Part shown: positions 1 to 7,991 of the stretch, piece by piece | Layout: every line of letters begins with the position of its first letter | Numbering within the stretch: position 1 is the first letter of the stretch | From: Candidatus Stoquefichus sp. SB1 | GTDB taxonomy: Bacteria > Bacillota_I > Bacilli_A > Erysipelotrichales > Coprobacillaceae | Direction of reading: 5' to 3' | Assembly (NCBI RefSeq): GCF_001244545.1 | Contig: NZ_LN852696.1 | Coordinates: 868,001-932,000 of the forward strand | DNA: 64,000 nucleotides | Program-made: the position numbers and the translations under genes | The notes under the pieces: generated by a model | Told to the model about the DNA's origin: nothing | Seen by the model: only the letters and a program-made list of their open reading frames with translations | Database searches by the model: none

Positions 1-326
1 GATCCTAAGTTACCATGTCCTAAACCAACTTTACGATCATCAGCAACAGATCCAGGAATACAGAATGATTGTAAACCTACACCAATAGTTTTTGCAGCAT
101 CAACTGCTTTTACATCTCCGTTTTTGATTGCCATTGCAGCACCTACAGTGTAAGCCCAGCAAGCATTTTCAAAACAGATAGGTTGAGTTGATTTTACGAT
201 TTCGTAAACATCAATACCTTTTTCATCACAAATTGCTTTAGCTTCTTCAATAGATTTAATATCATATTTAGCTAATGCAGCGTTGATTTGATCAATTCTA
301 CGTTCATAATTTTCAAATAATGCCAT
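1..326 (-). CDS. GGGtGRT family protein (3' part outside window)
   Basis: The minus strand reads from ATG at 326 to the window edge and begins MALFENYERRIDQINAALAK, continuing with FENACWAYTVGAAMAI and GLGHGNLG. I recognise this as the GGGtGRT family (PF14057 type), a protein of unknown function that usually sits beside a NifU-like iron-sulfur scaffold gene, as it does here. The ribosome site TGGAGGGT lies at 333-340, in the 14-base gap after the scaffold stop, so the two are almost certainly co-transcribed. The C-terminal part is off the window. Confidence 0.85.
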   Translation of the reverse strand, partial: MALFENYERRIDQINAALAKYDIKSIEEAKAICDEKGIDVYEIVKSTQPICFENACWAYTVGAAMAIKNGDVKAVDAAKTIGVGLQSFCIPGSVADDRKVGLGHGNLG

Positions 327-340
327 CTTTGTACCCTCCA

Positions 341-1033
341 TTATTCCTTTCTTGGATCGATGTATTTAGCAGCATTATCAAATCTACCATAAGTACCAGT
401 AGCTTCTTTTAATGCTTCATTTGCATCTTTTCCAGCTTTAATCATATCCATCATTCTACCAAGACTAATGAATTCGTAACCGATGATTTCATTATTATCA
501 TCTAAAGCAATTCTGTTAATATATCCTTCAGTTAATTCAAGATATCTAGGACCTTTTAATTTAGTAGAATAAGCAGTACCAACCATACTTCTTAATCCTT
601 TACCTAAATCTTCAAGACCAGCTCCAACAGATAAACCACCTTCAGAGAAAGCAGACTGGCTACGTCCATAAACGATTTGTAAGAATAATTCTCTCATTGC
701 AGTATTAATAGCATCACAAACTAAGTCAGTATTTAAACCTTCTAATAAAGTTTTACCAACTAAAGCTTCACTTGCCATAGCAGCTGAGTGAGTCATACCA
801 GAGCATCCAATTGTTTCAATTAATGCTTCTTCGATAATTCCTTCTTTTACATTTAATGATAACTTACATGCACCTTGTTGAGGAGCACACCAACCAATAC
901 CATGTGTAAAACCAGAAATATCTTTGATTTCTTTTGAATATACCCATTTTCCTTCTTCAGGAATTGGAGCACATCCATGATTTCCACCGCGTGCAACAGT
1001 GCACATTTCTTCGACTTCTTTTGTATAAATCAT
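341..1033 (-). CDS. iron-sulfur cluster assembly scaffold protein (NifU/IscU-like)
   Basis: A 230-residue protein related to the NifU N-terminal scaffold, which assembles and hands on iron-sulfur clusters in the cytoplasm. Cysteines stand at about residues 11, 21, 49, 56 and 77; the last lies in IGCSGMTHS (75-83), the family's typical ligand motif. It is longer than classical IscU (about 130 residues), as expected for the subgroup paired with GGGtGRT proteins. The start ATG at 1033 has a GAAAGGAG site upstream. It is first in a minus-strand operon with the GGGtGRT gene, driven by the promoter at 1129-1157. Confidence 0.85.
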   Translation of the reverse strand: MIYTKEVEEMCTVARGGNHGCAPIPEEGKWVYSKEIKDISGFTHGIGWCAPQQGACKLSLNVKEGIIEEALIETIGCSGMTHSAAMASEALVGKTLLEGLNTDLVCDAINTAMRELFLQIVYGRSQSAFSEGGLSVGAGLEDLGKGLRSMVGTAYSTKLKGPRYLELTEGYINRIALDDNNEIIGYEFISLGRMMDMIKAGKDANEALKEATGTYGRFDNAAKYIDPRKE

Positions 1034-1077
1034 TTTTTTACTCCTTTCATTTTCTTAAAATGATTACAGCATGGACA

Positions 1078-1122
1078 AGAGAAATAATTATTTCTCTCTT
1101 TTCCAGGTGAAGGAATTCACCT
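1078..1122 (-). promoter_or_regulatory. two dyads in the leader of the iron-sulfur scaffold operon
   Basis: A 20-base perfect palindrome (left half AGAGAAATAA, 1078-1097) and a hairpin AGGTGAA/TTCACCT (1105-1122). The hairpin falls at the predicted transcript 5' end. They could be an operator or a 5' stabilising structure; nothing in the sequence decides. Confidence 0.45.
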
Positions 1123-1128
1123 ACTGTG

Positions 1129-1157
1129 ATTATAAGGCAAAAGTGTCTTAAAGTCAA
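1129..1157 (-). promoter_or_regulatory. sigma-A promoter of the iron-sulfur scaffold operon
   Basis: On the minus strand TTGACT (1152-1157), a 17-base spacer and TATAAT (1129-1134) give a near-consensus promoter. Transcription would start near 1122, leaving a leader of about 90 bases with two dyads. Confidence 0.75.
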
Positions 1158-1239
1158 TGAAGTCCACAGTTTCCCAAGATAAAAATATCGAATTATGTCA
1201 ATCCTTTTCATCTGATGAAAAAAATTGATGTACAGTTTA

Positions 1240-1286
1240 TTGACATTTGCATATTTTATATTATAATAGTTCAAAATAGAACTATT
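1240..1286 (+). promoter_or_regulatory. promoter and operator of the marR-tauE operon
   Basis: TTGACA (1240-1245), 16 bases, TATAAT (1262-1267). The dyad AATAGTTC-N6-GAACTATT (1265-1286) has perfect 8-base arms and overlaps the -10 end and the start of transcription. This is the usual geometry for MarR autorepression, so the following gene product is the likely ligand. Confidence 0.7.
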
Positions 1287-1296
1287 TGGAGGGCGT

Positions 1297-1728
1297 ATGA
1301 CAGAATTACTCAATATGATTCATAGCATGAAAAAACTTTATGATCATCTATGTTTAGATGTCATGGAAAAATATCATATCACACGTAGTGAATTAGATAT
1401 TTTACTCTTTTTAAACAATAATCCTGAATTTGATAGTGCCAAGGATATTGTAGAAAAAAGAGGACTTGTGAAATCACATGCTTCAATGGGAATAGAGAAA
1501 TTGTTGAAAAATGGATATATTGAATCCATTCAAGATAAAAATGATAAACGTAAATATCATTTGTATCTTTTACCATTATCTCAGCCTCTTATTCATGATG
1601 GTTTACAAGTGCAAAAACATTTTAATGAGATACTATTTAAAAATTTTACTTTAGAAGAAAAAAAGATATATCAAAAAATGGTTCAACAGATGTATGACAA
1701 CATAAAACAAGAGGAGGTTCATTTATAA
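1297..1728 (+). CDS. MarR family transcriptional regulator
   Basis: 143 residues with the winged-helix MarR fold: a helical N-terminus, then the segment ITRSELDILLFLNNNPEFDSAKDI and LVKSHASMGIEKLLKNGYIE (helix-turn-helix, about 28-75), then KNDKRKYHLYL as the wing. It probably represses its own operon through the dyad at 1265-1286. The start follows TTTGGAGGGCGT. The stop overlaps the ATG of the TauE/SafE gene by one base (TAATG), so the two are translationally coupled and the permease substrate or a related anion may be the inducer. Confidence 0.85.
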   Translation: MTELLNMIHSMKKLYDHLCLDVMEKYHITRSELDILLFLNNNPEFDSAKDIVEKRGLVKSHASMGIEKLLKNGYIESIQDKNDKRKYHLYLLPLSQPLIHDGLQVQKHFNEILFKNFTLEEKKIYQKMVQQMYDNIKQEEVHL

Positions 1729-2495
1729 TGTTTGCATGGTTTATTTATATTGTTGCTGGAATGGGAGCGGGAATTGGTACTGGGTTGGCAGGATTATCAG
1801 CAGCCGCTGTTATTTCACCAATGTTGATTACTTTTTTAGGTTTTGATCCTTATGAGGCAGTTGGTATTTCTTTAGCATCAGATGTTTTGGCTTCAGCTAT
1901 CTCAGCTTATACTTATGGTAAAAATAAGAACTTAGATGTTAAAAATGGTTTGGTCATGTTAGCAAGTGTCCTTGTTTTTACACTTATTGGAAGTTATATT
2001 GCTTCTTTGGTACCAAGTGGAACAATGGGAAGTTTTTCAGTCTTTATGACATTATTATTAGGAATTAAGTTTATTGTTAAACCAGTTATGACAACGAAAG
2101 AAGCCTTAGCATCTAAAACGCAAAAACAAAAAGTGATTCAATCTTTATTATGTGGTTGTTTAATTGGATTTATTTGTGGATTTATTGGTGCAGGTGGCGG
2201 AATGATGTTATTATTAATTTTAACATCTGTACTTCAATATGAACTGAAAACAGCAGTTGGAACAAGTGTGTTTATTATGGCCTTTACTGCTTTTACAGGT
2301 GCTGCATCACATATGTATATTGGTGGTTTTCCAGATTTAGAAGCATTAATTGTATGTATCATTGCGACTCTTGTTGGGGCCAGAGTCGCTGCTTTGTTTG
2401 CAAATAAGGCAGAACCAAAAGTGTTAAATCAGGCAACTGGAGTTGTTTTAACAGTTTTAGGATTGGCTATGGTAGTCACAAAATATTTATTTTAG
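1728..2495 (+). CDS. sulfite exporter TauE/SafE family permease
   Basis: A 255-residue integral membrane protein with about eight hydrophobic segments. The repeated glycine-rich elements GAGIGTGLAGLSAAAVISP (near 15-33) and CGFIGAGGGMMLLLIL (near 150) are the hallmark of this family, which moves sulfite, sulfonates or other small anions across the membrane. It is the second gene of the MarR operon. Length is normal for the family. The substrate cannot be read from the sequence. Confidence 0.85.
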   Translation: MFAWFIYIVAGMGAGIGTGLAGLSAAAVISPMLITFLGFDPYEAVGISLASDVLASAISAYTYGKNKNLDVKNGLVMLASVLVFTLIGSYIASLVPSGTMGSFSVFMTLLLGIKFIVKPVMTTKEALASKTQKQKVIQSLLCGCLIGFICGFIGAGGGMMLLLILTSVLQYELKTAVGTSVFIMAFTAFTGAASHMYIGGFPDLEALIVCIIATLVGARVAALFANKAEPKVLNQATGVVLTVLGLAMVVTKYLF

Positions 2496-2505
2496 ATGAA
2501 AGTAT

Positions 2506-2534
2506 AAAAGTTATCCGTTGAATGGATAACTTTT
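2506..2534. terminator. bidirectional terminator between tauE-like and HTH genes
   Basis: An 11-base perfect stem AAAAGTTATCC/GGATAACTTTT with a 7-base loop and T-runs on both strands, between convergent genes. Confidence 0.8.
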
Positions 2535-2889
2535 ATTTTTGCTTATCTTTACGCATATGTTTGAGTGCTTTATCTAAAAAATCAATTCCTTGCATATAAA
2601 AAATATTTTCATCTTTATTAAGTGATCTGATTGTTTGACAAACTCTTGCTTCATCTTTACCTTGAATTAATAAATCAAGATTACCATGATCATGAAGCCC
2701 TAACAGGTGATTAAGATCAATATCTAATAATTGACAAATATCTCTTAATACATCTAATGGCGGATAACAGGTGTCATTGACATATGTTGAAAATGTCTTT
2801 GGATTAATATTGAGTTGATCAGCTGCTGCTTTTTGTGTTAAATTTTTCTGTTCTAATCGAGCAGCAATAATTTTACCAATTTTCAACAT
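2533..2889 (-). CDS. XRE family HTH regulator
   Basis: 118 residues. The first 65 are a Cro/CI helix-turn-helix: IIAARLEQKNLTQKAAADQL followed by INPKTFSTYVNDTCYPPLD and an LLDIDLNHLLGL closing helix. The C-terminal half (LDLLIQGKDEARVCQTI...) has no motif I recognise. The start ATG at 2889 follows AAAGAGGTGAAAAG. It diverges from the 240-residue unknown gene on the other side, which it may regulate; that is inference from position only. Confidence 0.8.
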   Translation of the reverse strand: MLKIGKIIAARLEQKNLTQKAAADQLNINPKTFSTYVNDTCYPPLDVLRDICQLLDIDLNHLLGLHDHGNLDLLIQGKDEARVCQTIRSLNKDENIFYMQGIDFLDKALKHMRKDKQK

Positions 2890-3043
2890 AGCTTTTCACC
2901 TCTTTTATATGATTATAACGAAAACTCATTAAAATCTGTGAAATATCTATTTAAAATAGAATTATATTTGATAACTATTTAAACTGCTGATATAATAAAA
3001 ATATCAAACATATACAAATGTAAGTATAGAAGGAGTGAAAAAT

Positions 3044-3757
3044 ATGTACATATATGATTTTCTAATGTCTTTAGATCTATTTCAAAAAGATAAACTACCA
3101 AATCTTGAACGTTTTATTAAAAATGCAATTTATTATGGTATCAATACAAAAGATGAACTTAATGAAAGAGAAATATCCTATAATGGAGATGATCAAAATT
3201 ATCTTGTTTATTCATTAGGTAAAAATACACATAAACTTTATTCTATTGGTATCGATCAGGAATTAAATTATATTCAAGAATTAACTAAAGAGCCTTTGAA
3301 AATACCAAGAGCATCGATGATTTATGTTGATACAGCCATTTTTGAAGCTATCAGATTATATGATGAACTCACAAGATATCCTGATTCACAAGCTTTTTTT
3401 GATTTCACATTAAATTATGATATCCAGCTTATGACAAGTCTTTATCAGGATAATCATTTTGAATATAAACCAGCCCTTGTTTATTTTCATAATAATCCCA
3501 TTGAAAGAGACATTGCTCAAGCTCAATTTGTTTATTTTATAAAAAAATATGCTCAGCATCGCTTAAAGAATGCCAAAGCTAAAGGAACATACATTTATCA
3601 TAATTTTGATGCTGTTTTAAAAAATACATTATTAAGTTATGATGCCATTCAAGAAAGGGGATATAAAGTATCAGAATATACCCATATTCCTAATGAAGAA
3701 TTTGATGATTTTTTACAACAAATCTTTTATTTACCACATTATATGAAAGAAGAATAA
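3044..3757 (+). CDS. conserved hypothetical protein
   Basis: 237 residues, soluble, no signal peptide or membrane segment, and no domain I recognise. It is rich in Tyr, Asp and Phe with many aromatic-acidic pairs (LYDELTRYPDSQAFFDF). I start it at ATG 3044 because AGAAGGAG ends 8 bases upstream; an in-frame GTG at 3035 lies inside that ribosome site. It is divergent from the XRE regulator at 2533-2889. Confidence 0.6.
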   Translation: MYIYDFLMSLDLFQKDKLPNLERFIKNAIYYGINTKDELNEREISYNGDDQNYLVYSLGKNTHKLYSIGIDQELNYIQELTKEPLKIPRASMIYVDTAIFEAIRLYDELTRYPDSQAFFDFTLNYDIQLMTSLYQDNHFEYKPALVYFHNNPIERDIAQAQFVYFIKKYAQHRLKNAKAKGTYIYHNFDAVLKNTLLSYDAIQERGYKVSEYTHIPNEEFDDFLQQIFYLPHYMKEE

Positions 3758-3758
3758 A

Positions 3759-3793
3759 AAAACAGCTAGGAAATTAATTATCCTAGCTGTTTT
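3759..3793. terminator. bidirectional terminator between unknown gene and hsp20
   Basis: AAAACAGCTAGGA/TCCTAGCTGTTTT, 13-base perfect arms with a 9-base loop, between convergent stops at 3757 and 3800. Confidence 0.85.
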
Positions 3794-3799
3794 CACCAT

Positions 3800-4207
3800 T
3801 TATTCAATAGAAATATATTTCTTTTCTTCAACTTGTTTAACTGTATCTTTAGGAATAGAAATCTTTAACTCACCATTATCAAATGATGCTTTAATATCTT
3901 CTTCTTTGATACCTTCACCAACATAGAAGTTACGACTGCAACTTCCACTATAACGCTCACGTCTAATCACATGACCTTCATCATCTTTTTCTTCATTATC
4001 AATATTTTTTGTTGCATTGATAATCAAGTAACCATCTTTTAATTCCATTTGGATATCTTCCTTTTTATAACCAGGAAGTTCCATATTCATTAAATACTGT
4101 CCATCTTTTTCAACAATATCAGTACGCATTGCATCAACTGATGAATAATTAAATGGATCATGGAATAAATCATCAAACATATCACTAAATGTAGGTAGGA
4201 ATTTCAT
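3800..4207 (-). CDS. Hsp20/alpha-crystallin small heat shock protein
   Basis: 135 residues. The alpha-crystallin domain runs from about 28 to 125, with MNMELPGYKKEDIQMEL, the GELKISIPK strand (A-x-x-x-NG-x-L form: ASFDNGELKISIPK) and a C-terminal ISIE that fits the I-x-I tail used for oligomer contacts. Such proteins hold unfolding client proteins for refolding. The start at 4207 has AAAGAGGCG upstream. The CIRCE element at 4321-4347 shows HrcA control, which is common for groE and dnaK and less common for hsp20 in Bacillota. Confidence 0.92.
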   Translation of the reverse strand: MKFLPTFSDMFDDLFHDPFNYSSVDAMRTDIVEKDGQYLMNMELPGYKKEDIQMELKDGYLIINATKNIDNEEKDDEGHVIRRERYSGSCSRNFYVGEGIKEEDIKASFDNGELKISIPKDTVKQVEEKKYISIE

Positions 4208-4240
4208 AAAATATCGCCTCTTTCTTTTTTACCACCATAA

Positions 4241-4295
4241 TTCTCAATACACTATTGAGAAATGAAACAACTACCTCATTAGGGGATCTCCCTAA
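4241..4295 (-). promoter_or_regulatory. structured 5' leader of hsp20
   Basis: The roughly 95-base leader holds a perfect hairpin TTCTCAATA-CAC-TATTGAGAA (4241-4261) and an imperfect one, TTAGGGGATCTCCCTAA (4279-4295), right at the predicted transcript start. They may stabilise the mRNA or act as a thermosensor; the ribosome site itself (near 4217-4224) is outside both stems. Confidence 0.5.
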
Positions 4296-4305
4296 CTACA
4301 ATTAT

Positions 4306-4347
4306 ATTATACCACTCTTTTTAGCACTGTCAAGCATAGAGTGCTAA
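4306..4347 (-). promoter_or_regulatory. CIRCE element over the hsp20 promoter
   Basis: TTAGCACTG-N9-GAGTGCTAA (4321-4347) differs from consensus CIRCE by one base. On the minus strand TTGACA (4328-4333) lies inside it, followed by 16 bases and TATAAT (4306-4311). HrcA binding here would block RNA polymerase; heat relieves this. Confidence 0.9.
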
Positions 4348-4419
4348 AAATTTCTATATTTGTAAATTTGATTTTTTATTCGAGGAGTTATGATATGATT
4401 TTATCAGGAGTGTGATTAT

Positions 4420-5283
4420 ATGATAAAACTTGTTGTAAGTGACATGGATGGAACATTAATTAATCATCAAAGTCAAATCTCGCCAGCTAATTTAAAGGCG
4501 ATTCATCAATTACAGGCATCTGGTATAGAATTTGCAATTGCAAGTGGTAGGGATTATCAGGGGGTACGTTCAGTTTTAGATCGTTATGATATTCATTGTA
4601 GTGCGATTTTAGGAAATGGAGCACAATACTGTGATGAGAATCATCAAATTGTTATGGATTGTTATTTGAATAAAGATGTATGTTTCAATATTGTTTCTAT
4701 TTTTGAAGCAGCACATATCCCTTATATGATTTTTACAACACAGGGATTTTATACTGGCTTAGAGCCTCAATTTGTTAAAGATATGTTTATAGAAAGAGCT
4801 GTTCGCCGTTTTCATAGTCGACCTGAAGATTATGCTGACCAGGGTGCTTTTGCGATGTCTCCTTGTAATCAATTACAAAAAATAAATCATTTTGAGGAAT
4901 TTTTAAAACGTGATTTAGATATTATTAAGGTTGAAGCTTTTTCATTAGATGCTAAGGATATTCCACCGACAAAAGAACAACTAGCACAAATTCCTACAAT
5001 TTCTTATCTATCTTCTTTTGATGATAATGTTGAAGTAACAGATGAGAATGCACAAAAAGGCTATATTCTTAAAAAAGTTGCACAGCTTAAACATATATCT
5101 ATTGACGAAATTGCTGTTTTAGGTGATGGCATGAATGATTTAAGCATGTTTGAAGAATTTCCTTGTTCCTTTGCACCTATGAATGCTGAGGAAAGAATCA
5201 AAGAATTGGCTCATTATATTGTGAGTGATTGTGAAGAAGATGGTTTTGCTGAAGCTATTGATATGATACTGAAGGATTTTTAA
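4420..5283 (+). CDS. Cof-type HAD superfamily phosphatase
   Basis: 287 residues. Motif I is DMDGTL (D8 and D10 catalytic); motif II is ASGRDYQG; motif IV is GDGMNDLSMF near 245. Between them lies the C2-type cap (about 85-190) of the Cof/YidA group, which dephosphorylates sugar phosphates and cofactors in the cytoplasm. ATCAGGAG precedes the ATG by about 9 bases. It is a single gene with its own terminator overlapping the stop codon. The substrate is not predictable. Confidence 0.88.
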   Translation: MIKLVVSDMDGTLINHQSQISPANLKAIHQLQASGIEFAIASGRDYQGVRSVLDRYDIHCSAILGNGAQYCDENHQIVMDCYLNKDVCFNIVSIFEAAHIPYMIFTTQGFYTGLEPQFVKDMFIERAVRRFHSRPEDYADQGAFAMSPCNQLQKINHFEEFLKRDLDIIKVEAFSLDAKDIPPTKEQLAQIPTISYLSSFDDNVEVTDENAQKGYILKKVAQLKHISIDEIAVLGDGMNDLSMFEEFPCSFAPMNAEERIKELAHYIVSDCEEDGFAEAIDMILKDF

Positions 5284-5299
5284 AAGAAATCCTTTTTTT
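5272..5299 (+). terminator. terminator overlapping the HAD gene stop
   Basis: AAGGATTT/AAATCCTT hairpin (5272-5294) followed by seven T residues (5293-5299). Confidence 0.8.
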
Positions 5300-5343
5300 C
5301 TTAATAGATTCTTAATAAATTCATATCAATAATGTAATATAAT
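5298..5343 (+). promoter_or_regulatory. promoter of the vanR-like operon with response-regulator boxes
   Basis: Direct repeats TTCTTAATA at 5298-5306 and 5309-5317 (11-base phase, a third weaker TTCATATCA at 5320) replace a proper -35; TATAAT stands at 5338-5343. OmpR-class regulators bind such phased repeats. The same boxes, the same 40-base distance to the -10, recur at 7138-7183. Confidence 0.65.
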
Positions 5344-5362
5344 GTAGAAAAGGGGTGGAATT

Positions 5363-6043
5363 ATGAATATACTTGTTGTTGATGATGAAAAAGAAATTGC
5401 TGATTTAGTAGAACTTTATCTCAAAAATGAAGGATATACAGTTTATAAATTTTATAATGGAACCCATGCACTTGCCTGTGTTGATAAAGAAGAGATTGAT
5501 TTAGCAATTTTAGACATTATGCTACCAGATATAGATGGTTTAACCATTTGTCAAAAAATAAGAGAACATTATAATTTTCCCATTATTATGTTAACTGCTA
5601 AAGAAACAGAAATTGATAAAATTACTGGACTGACAATAGGGGCAGATGATTATGTCACAAAACCATTTCGTCCATTGGAATTAATGGCACGTGTCAAAGC
5701 CCAATTAAGACGTTATACATCAATGCCATCACTTCAAAAGGAAACAGTGATTACTATTGGAGCATTAACGATTGATCAAACAAATCATCAATGTACTTTA
5801 AATAATCAGCCTCTATCATTAACACCTACAGAGTTTTCAATTCTTTATTTATTATGTTCGCATAAAGGGAAAGTTGTGAGCGTTGATCAGATATATCAAG
5901 ATCTATGGGGTGAGAAATATTATACAAATTCAAGTAGTTCTGTTATGGTTCATATTCGTCATTTAAGAGAGAAAATGAATGATTCAGCAGAAAATCCTAA
6001 ATATATTCAGACAATCTGGGGAGTAGGTTATAAAATTGGCTAA
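5363..6043 (+). CDS. VanR-like response regulator (OmpR family)
   Basis: 226 residues: receiver domain (1-115; D7, D8, phospho-acceptor D51 in AILDIMLPD, conserved VTKPFRPLELMARVKAQLRR) and a winged-helix DNA-binding domain (about 130-226). The receiver sequence is strikingly close to enterococcal VanR (EIADLVELYLKNE, KITGLTIGADDY). It likely activates its own operon and the peptidase gene at 7207. No vanH, vanA/B ligase or vanX is in the window, so this is a VanR relative, not a resistance operon. Confidence 0.9.
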   Translation: MNILVVDDEKEIADLVELYLKNEGYTVYKFYNGTHALACVDKEEIDLAILDIMLPDIDGLTICQKIREHYNFPIIMLTAKETEIDKITGLTIGADDYVTKPFRPLELMARVKAQLRRYTSMPSLQKETVITIGALTIDQTNHQCTLNNQPLSLTPTEFSILYLLCSHKGKVVSVDQIYQDLWGEKYYTNSSSSVMVHIRHLREKMNDSAENPKYIQTIWGVGYKIG

Positions 6044-7133
6044 AGATTATACAAGTAAATTTCAAAAAGAGATTTTAAAGAAGCATTTAATCATTGCAAT
6101 TATATCTATTGTATTAATGTTATTGTTTTATTTTTTTGTTGATCATTTTTATAATGGTGCTGCAATTAATTTTATTCAAGAGATATTTGGTTGGACATTT
6201 GCTAATTTTATTTTAAAAAATCAAAGTGCTTTTGTATTTATGACGTTATTAATTGTTCTTTTATTGAATTCATTGATTGTAGAAGTTTATGCCATTCAAA
6301 AAATTTCCCATGTCTTTTCTCAAATGAAAATATTATTTCAAAAAGATAATCAAAGAATTATATTGGATGAATCATTATTTGAGTTAGAAAATGATTTAAA
6401 TGAATTAAAAATTGAATCTATTGAAAATGAAAAAAAAGCAATTAAAGAAGCTCAACATAAAGTTGATATGATTGCTTATTTAGCTCATGATATCAAAACA
6501 CCTCTAGCATCAGTTATTGGGTATTTATGTTTATTAGATGAAACAGATGATTTACCCGATGATTTACGTCATAAATATACACATATGACATTAGAGAAGG
6601 CATATCGTTTAGAAAAACTGATTAATGAGTTTTTTGATATTGCAAAATTAAATCAAACATATAGTTCATTACATAAAGAAGATATTAATTTATATTATTT
6701 ATTAGAGCAAATGAAAGAAGAATTCTATCCAATTATGAATCAAAAAGGACAAGTCATTGATATTCAGGTTGAACCTTCTATGATGATTTATGCAGATGCT
6801 AATAAAATAGCTCGTGTTTTTAATAATATTTTAAAAAATGCATTTTATTATGGTGATAAAAATACAACAATATCAATTGTTGGAAAACAGGATGATGTTT
6901 ATTCACATATTTTATTTAGAAATATAGGAATAACTATCCCAGAAGATAAACTACAAACAATATTTGAACAATTTTATCGTTTAGATGAATCACGTTCTTC
7001 TGCAACTGGTGGTTCAGGATTAGGATTATCTATTGCGAAAATGATTGTTGAACAGCATCAGGGATTTATCAAAGCTGAAAGTCAAAATCATATTACAACA
7101 TTTGAAGTTTTGATTCCACTTTTACCACTTTAA
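6036..7133 (+). CDS. VanS-like sensor histidine kinase
   Basis: 365 residues. Two membrane segments (about 17-36 and 66-84) flank a short outer loop; then HisKA with H151 in YLAHDIKTPLASVIGYL, and HATPase_c with NNILKNAF, DKLQTIFEQFYR and GGSGLGLSIAK. The H-box and the AYRLEKLINEFFDI region match VanS closely. I use a TTG start at 6036, eight bases inside the regulator gene, with GGGGAGTAGG upstream; this overlap implies coupled translation. The signal is unknown, perhaps a cell-wall precursor or a wall-acting drug. Confidence 0.9.
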   Translation: MAKDYTSKFQKEILKKHLIIAIISIVLMLLFYFFVDHFYNGAAINFIQEIFGWTFANFILKNQSAFVFMTLLIVLLLNSLIVEVYAIQKISHVFSQMKILFQKDNQRIILDESLFELENDLNELKIESIENEKKAIKEAQHKVDMIAYLAHDIKTPLASVIGYLCLLDETDDLPDDLRHKYTHMTLEKAYRLEKLINEFFDIAKLNQTYSSLHKEDINLYYLLEQMKEEFYPIMNQKGQVIDIQVEPSMMIYADANKIARVFNNILKNAFYYGDKNTTISIVGKQDDVYSHILFRNIGITIPEDKLQTIFEQFYRLDESRSSATGGSGLGLSIAKMIVEQHQGFIKAESQNHITTFEVLIPLLPL

Positions 7134-7137
7134 TAAA

Positions 7138-7183
7138 TTCTTAAGAATTTGTTAAACAAATTTATTGTTTTTTCTTCTATACT
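7138..7183 (+). promoter_or_regulatory. promoter of the C39-like peptidase gene with VanR-type boxes
   Basis: TTCTTAA (7138-7144) and TTGTTAA (7149-7155) in 11-base phase, then TATACT (7178-7183). The first box is 40 bases upstream of the -10, exactly as in front of the vanR-like gene, which suggests one regulon. Confidence 0.6.
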
Positions 7184-7206
7184 TGATTTGTATGGAGGAA
7201 AATTGT

Positions 7207-7962
7207 ATGAAAAAAAAGATTGTTATTGGTATTGTGATTGTGATGATACCTTTCTTGATTTTAATTTTAGATCATTTTGTTTTAAATGAGGATCTTCATT
7301 TAGATAGTTTTTATGACAGTTCAAAAGAATGGTCATATATTACAGAACATCAAAATGAGTATCCTCTTTCCTTATTAAAATTAGCAATGCATAATAAAGA
7401 AACAATTCCTTTTGTTGCACATTATCCTCAAAATTCATCTAAAAATCTTTCTATGAATGTTCAAGATGACTTAAAAACAGGTGGAATTCCACTTTTGCTG
7501 CAATGGGATGAACGTTGGGGATATAAAAATTATGGTGATAATATTATGGCTATCAATGGATGTGGACCAACTTGTTTGTCAATGGTTGTGAGTTATCTCA
7601 AACAAAATGGACAATATCATCCCTATTGCATTGCTCAATTTGCAAGAGGGAAAGGTTATTATAGTGAAAGCGGAACGGCTTGGGGTTTAATGAATCAGGG
7701 AGCAAAGTCATTTGGTATAAAGGTTGAAGAATTAGGATTGGATGAGGAAGTGATTAAAGAAAAGTTAACTGCCAAGAATCCAATTATTTGTAGTGTTTCA
7801 AAAGGAACCTTTACAACTGAGGGACATTTTATTGTTTTACGTGAATATAAAAATGGGTTGATTTATGTTAATGATCCTAATAGTCGTGAAAAAAGTCAGA
7901 AGGGTTATACTTTCAAAGAATTAAAATATCAAATTAAAAATTTATGGGCTTATTCATTATAG
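7207..7962 (+). CDS. membrane-anchored C39-like cysteine peptidase
   Basis: 251 residues: an N-terminal hydrophobic anchor (4-21), a linker, then a papain-like C39_2 domain from about 92. Visible active-site elements are NGCGPTCLSM (Cys 119, oxyanion region), GHFIVL (His near 210) and VNDPN (Asp/Asn). The W-D-x-R-W motif (QWDERWGYKNYG) is typical of the family. It acts outside the membrane, probably on peptidoglycan or wall proteins. TGGAGGAAA lies before ATG 7207; the upstream TTG at 7165 has no ribosome site. It probably belongs to the VanRS-like regulon. Confidence 0.8.
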   Translation: MKKKIVIGIVIVMIPFLILILDHFVLNEDLHLDSFYDSSKEWSYITEHQNEYPLSLLKLAMHNKETIPFVAHYPQNSSKNLSMNVQDDLKTGGIPLLLQWDERWGYKNYGDNIMAINGCGPTCLSMVVSYLKQNGQYHPYCIAQFARGKGYYSESGTAWGLMNQGAKSFGIKVEELGLDEEVIKEKLTAKNPIICSVSKGTFTTEGHFIVLREYKNGLIYVNDPNSREKSQKGYTFKELKYQIKNLWAYSL

Positions 7963-7991
7963 CATGCTATAATCTGATAGAGGTGACAGAT

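Noticed and set aside
1047-1313. 88-codon frame on the minus strand
   Set aside because: It covers the divergent promoters and operator and lacks a ribosome site; composition is non-coding.
5363-7133. Vancomycin resistance operon
   Set aside because: Only VanRS-like sensors are present; no vanH, ligase or vanX/Y follows, so resistance is not supported.
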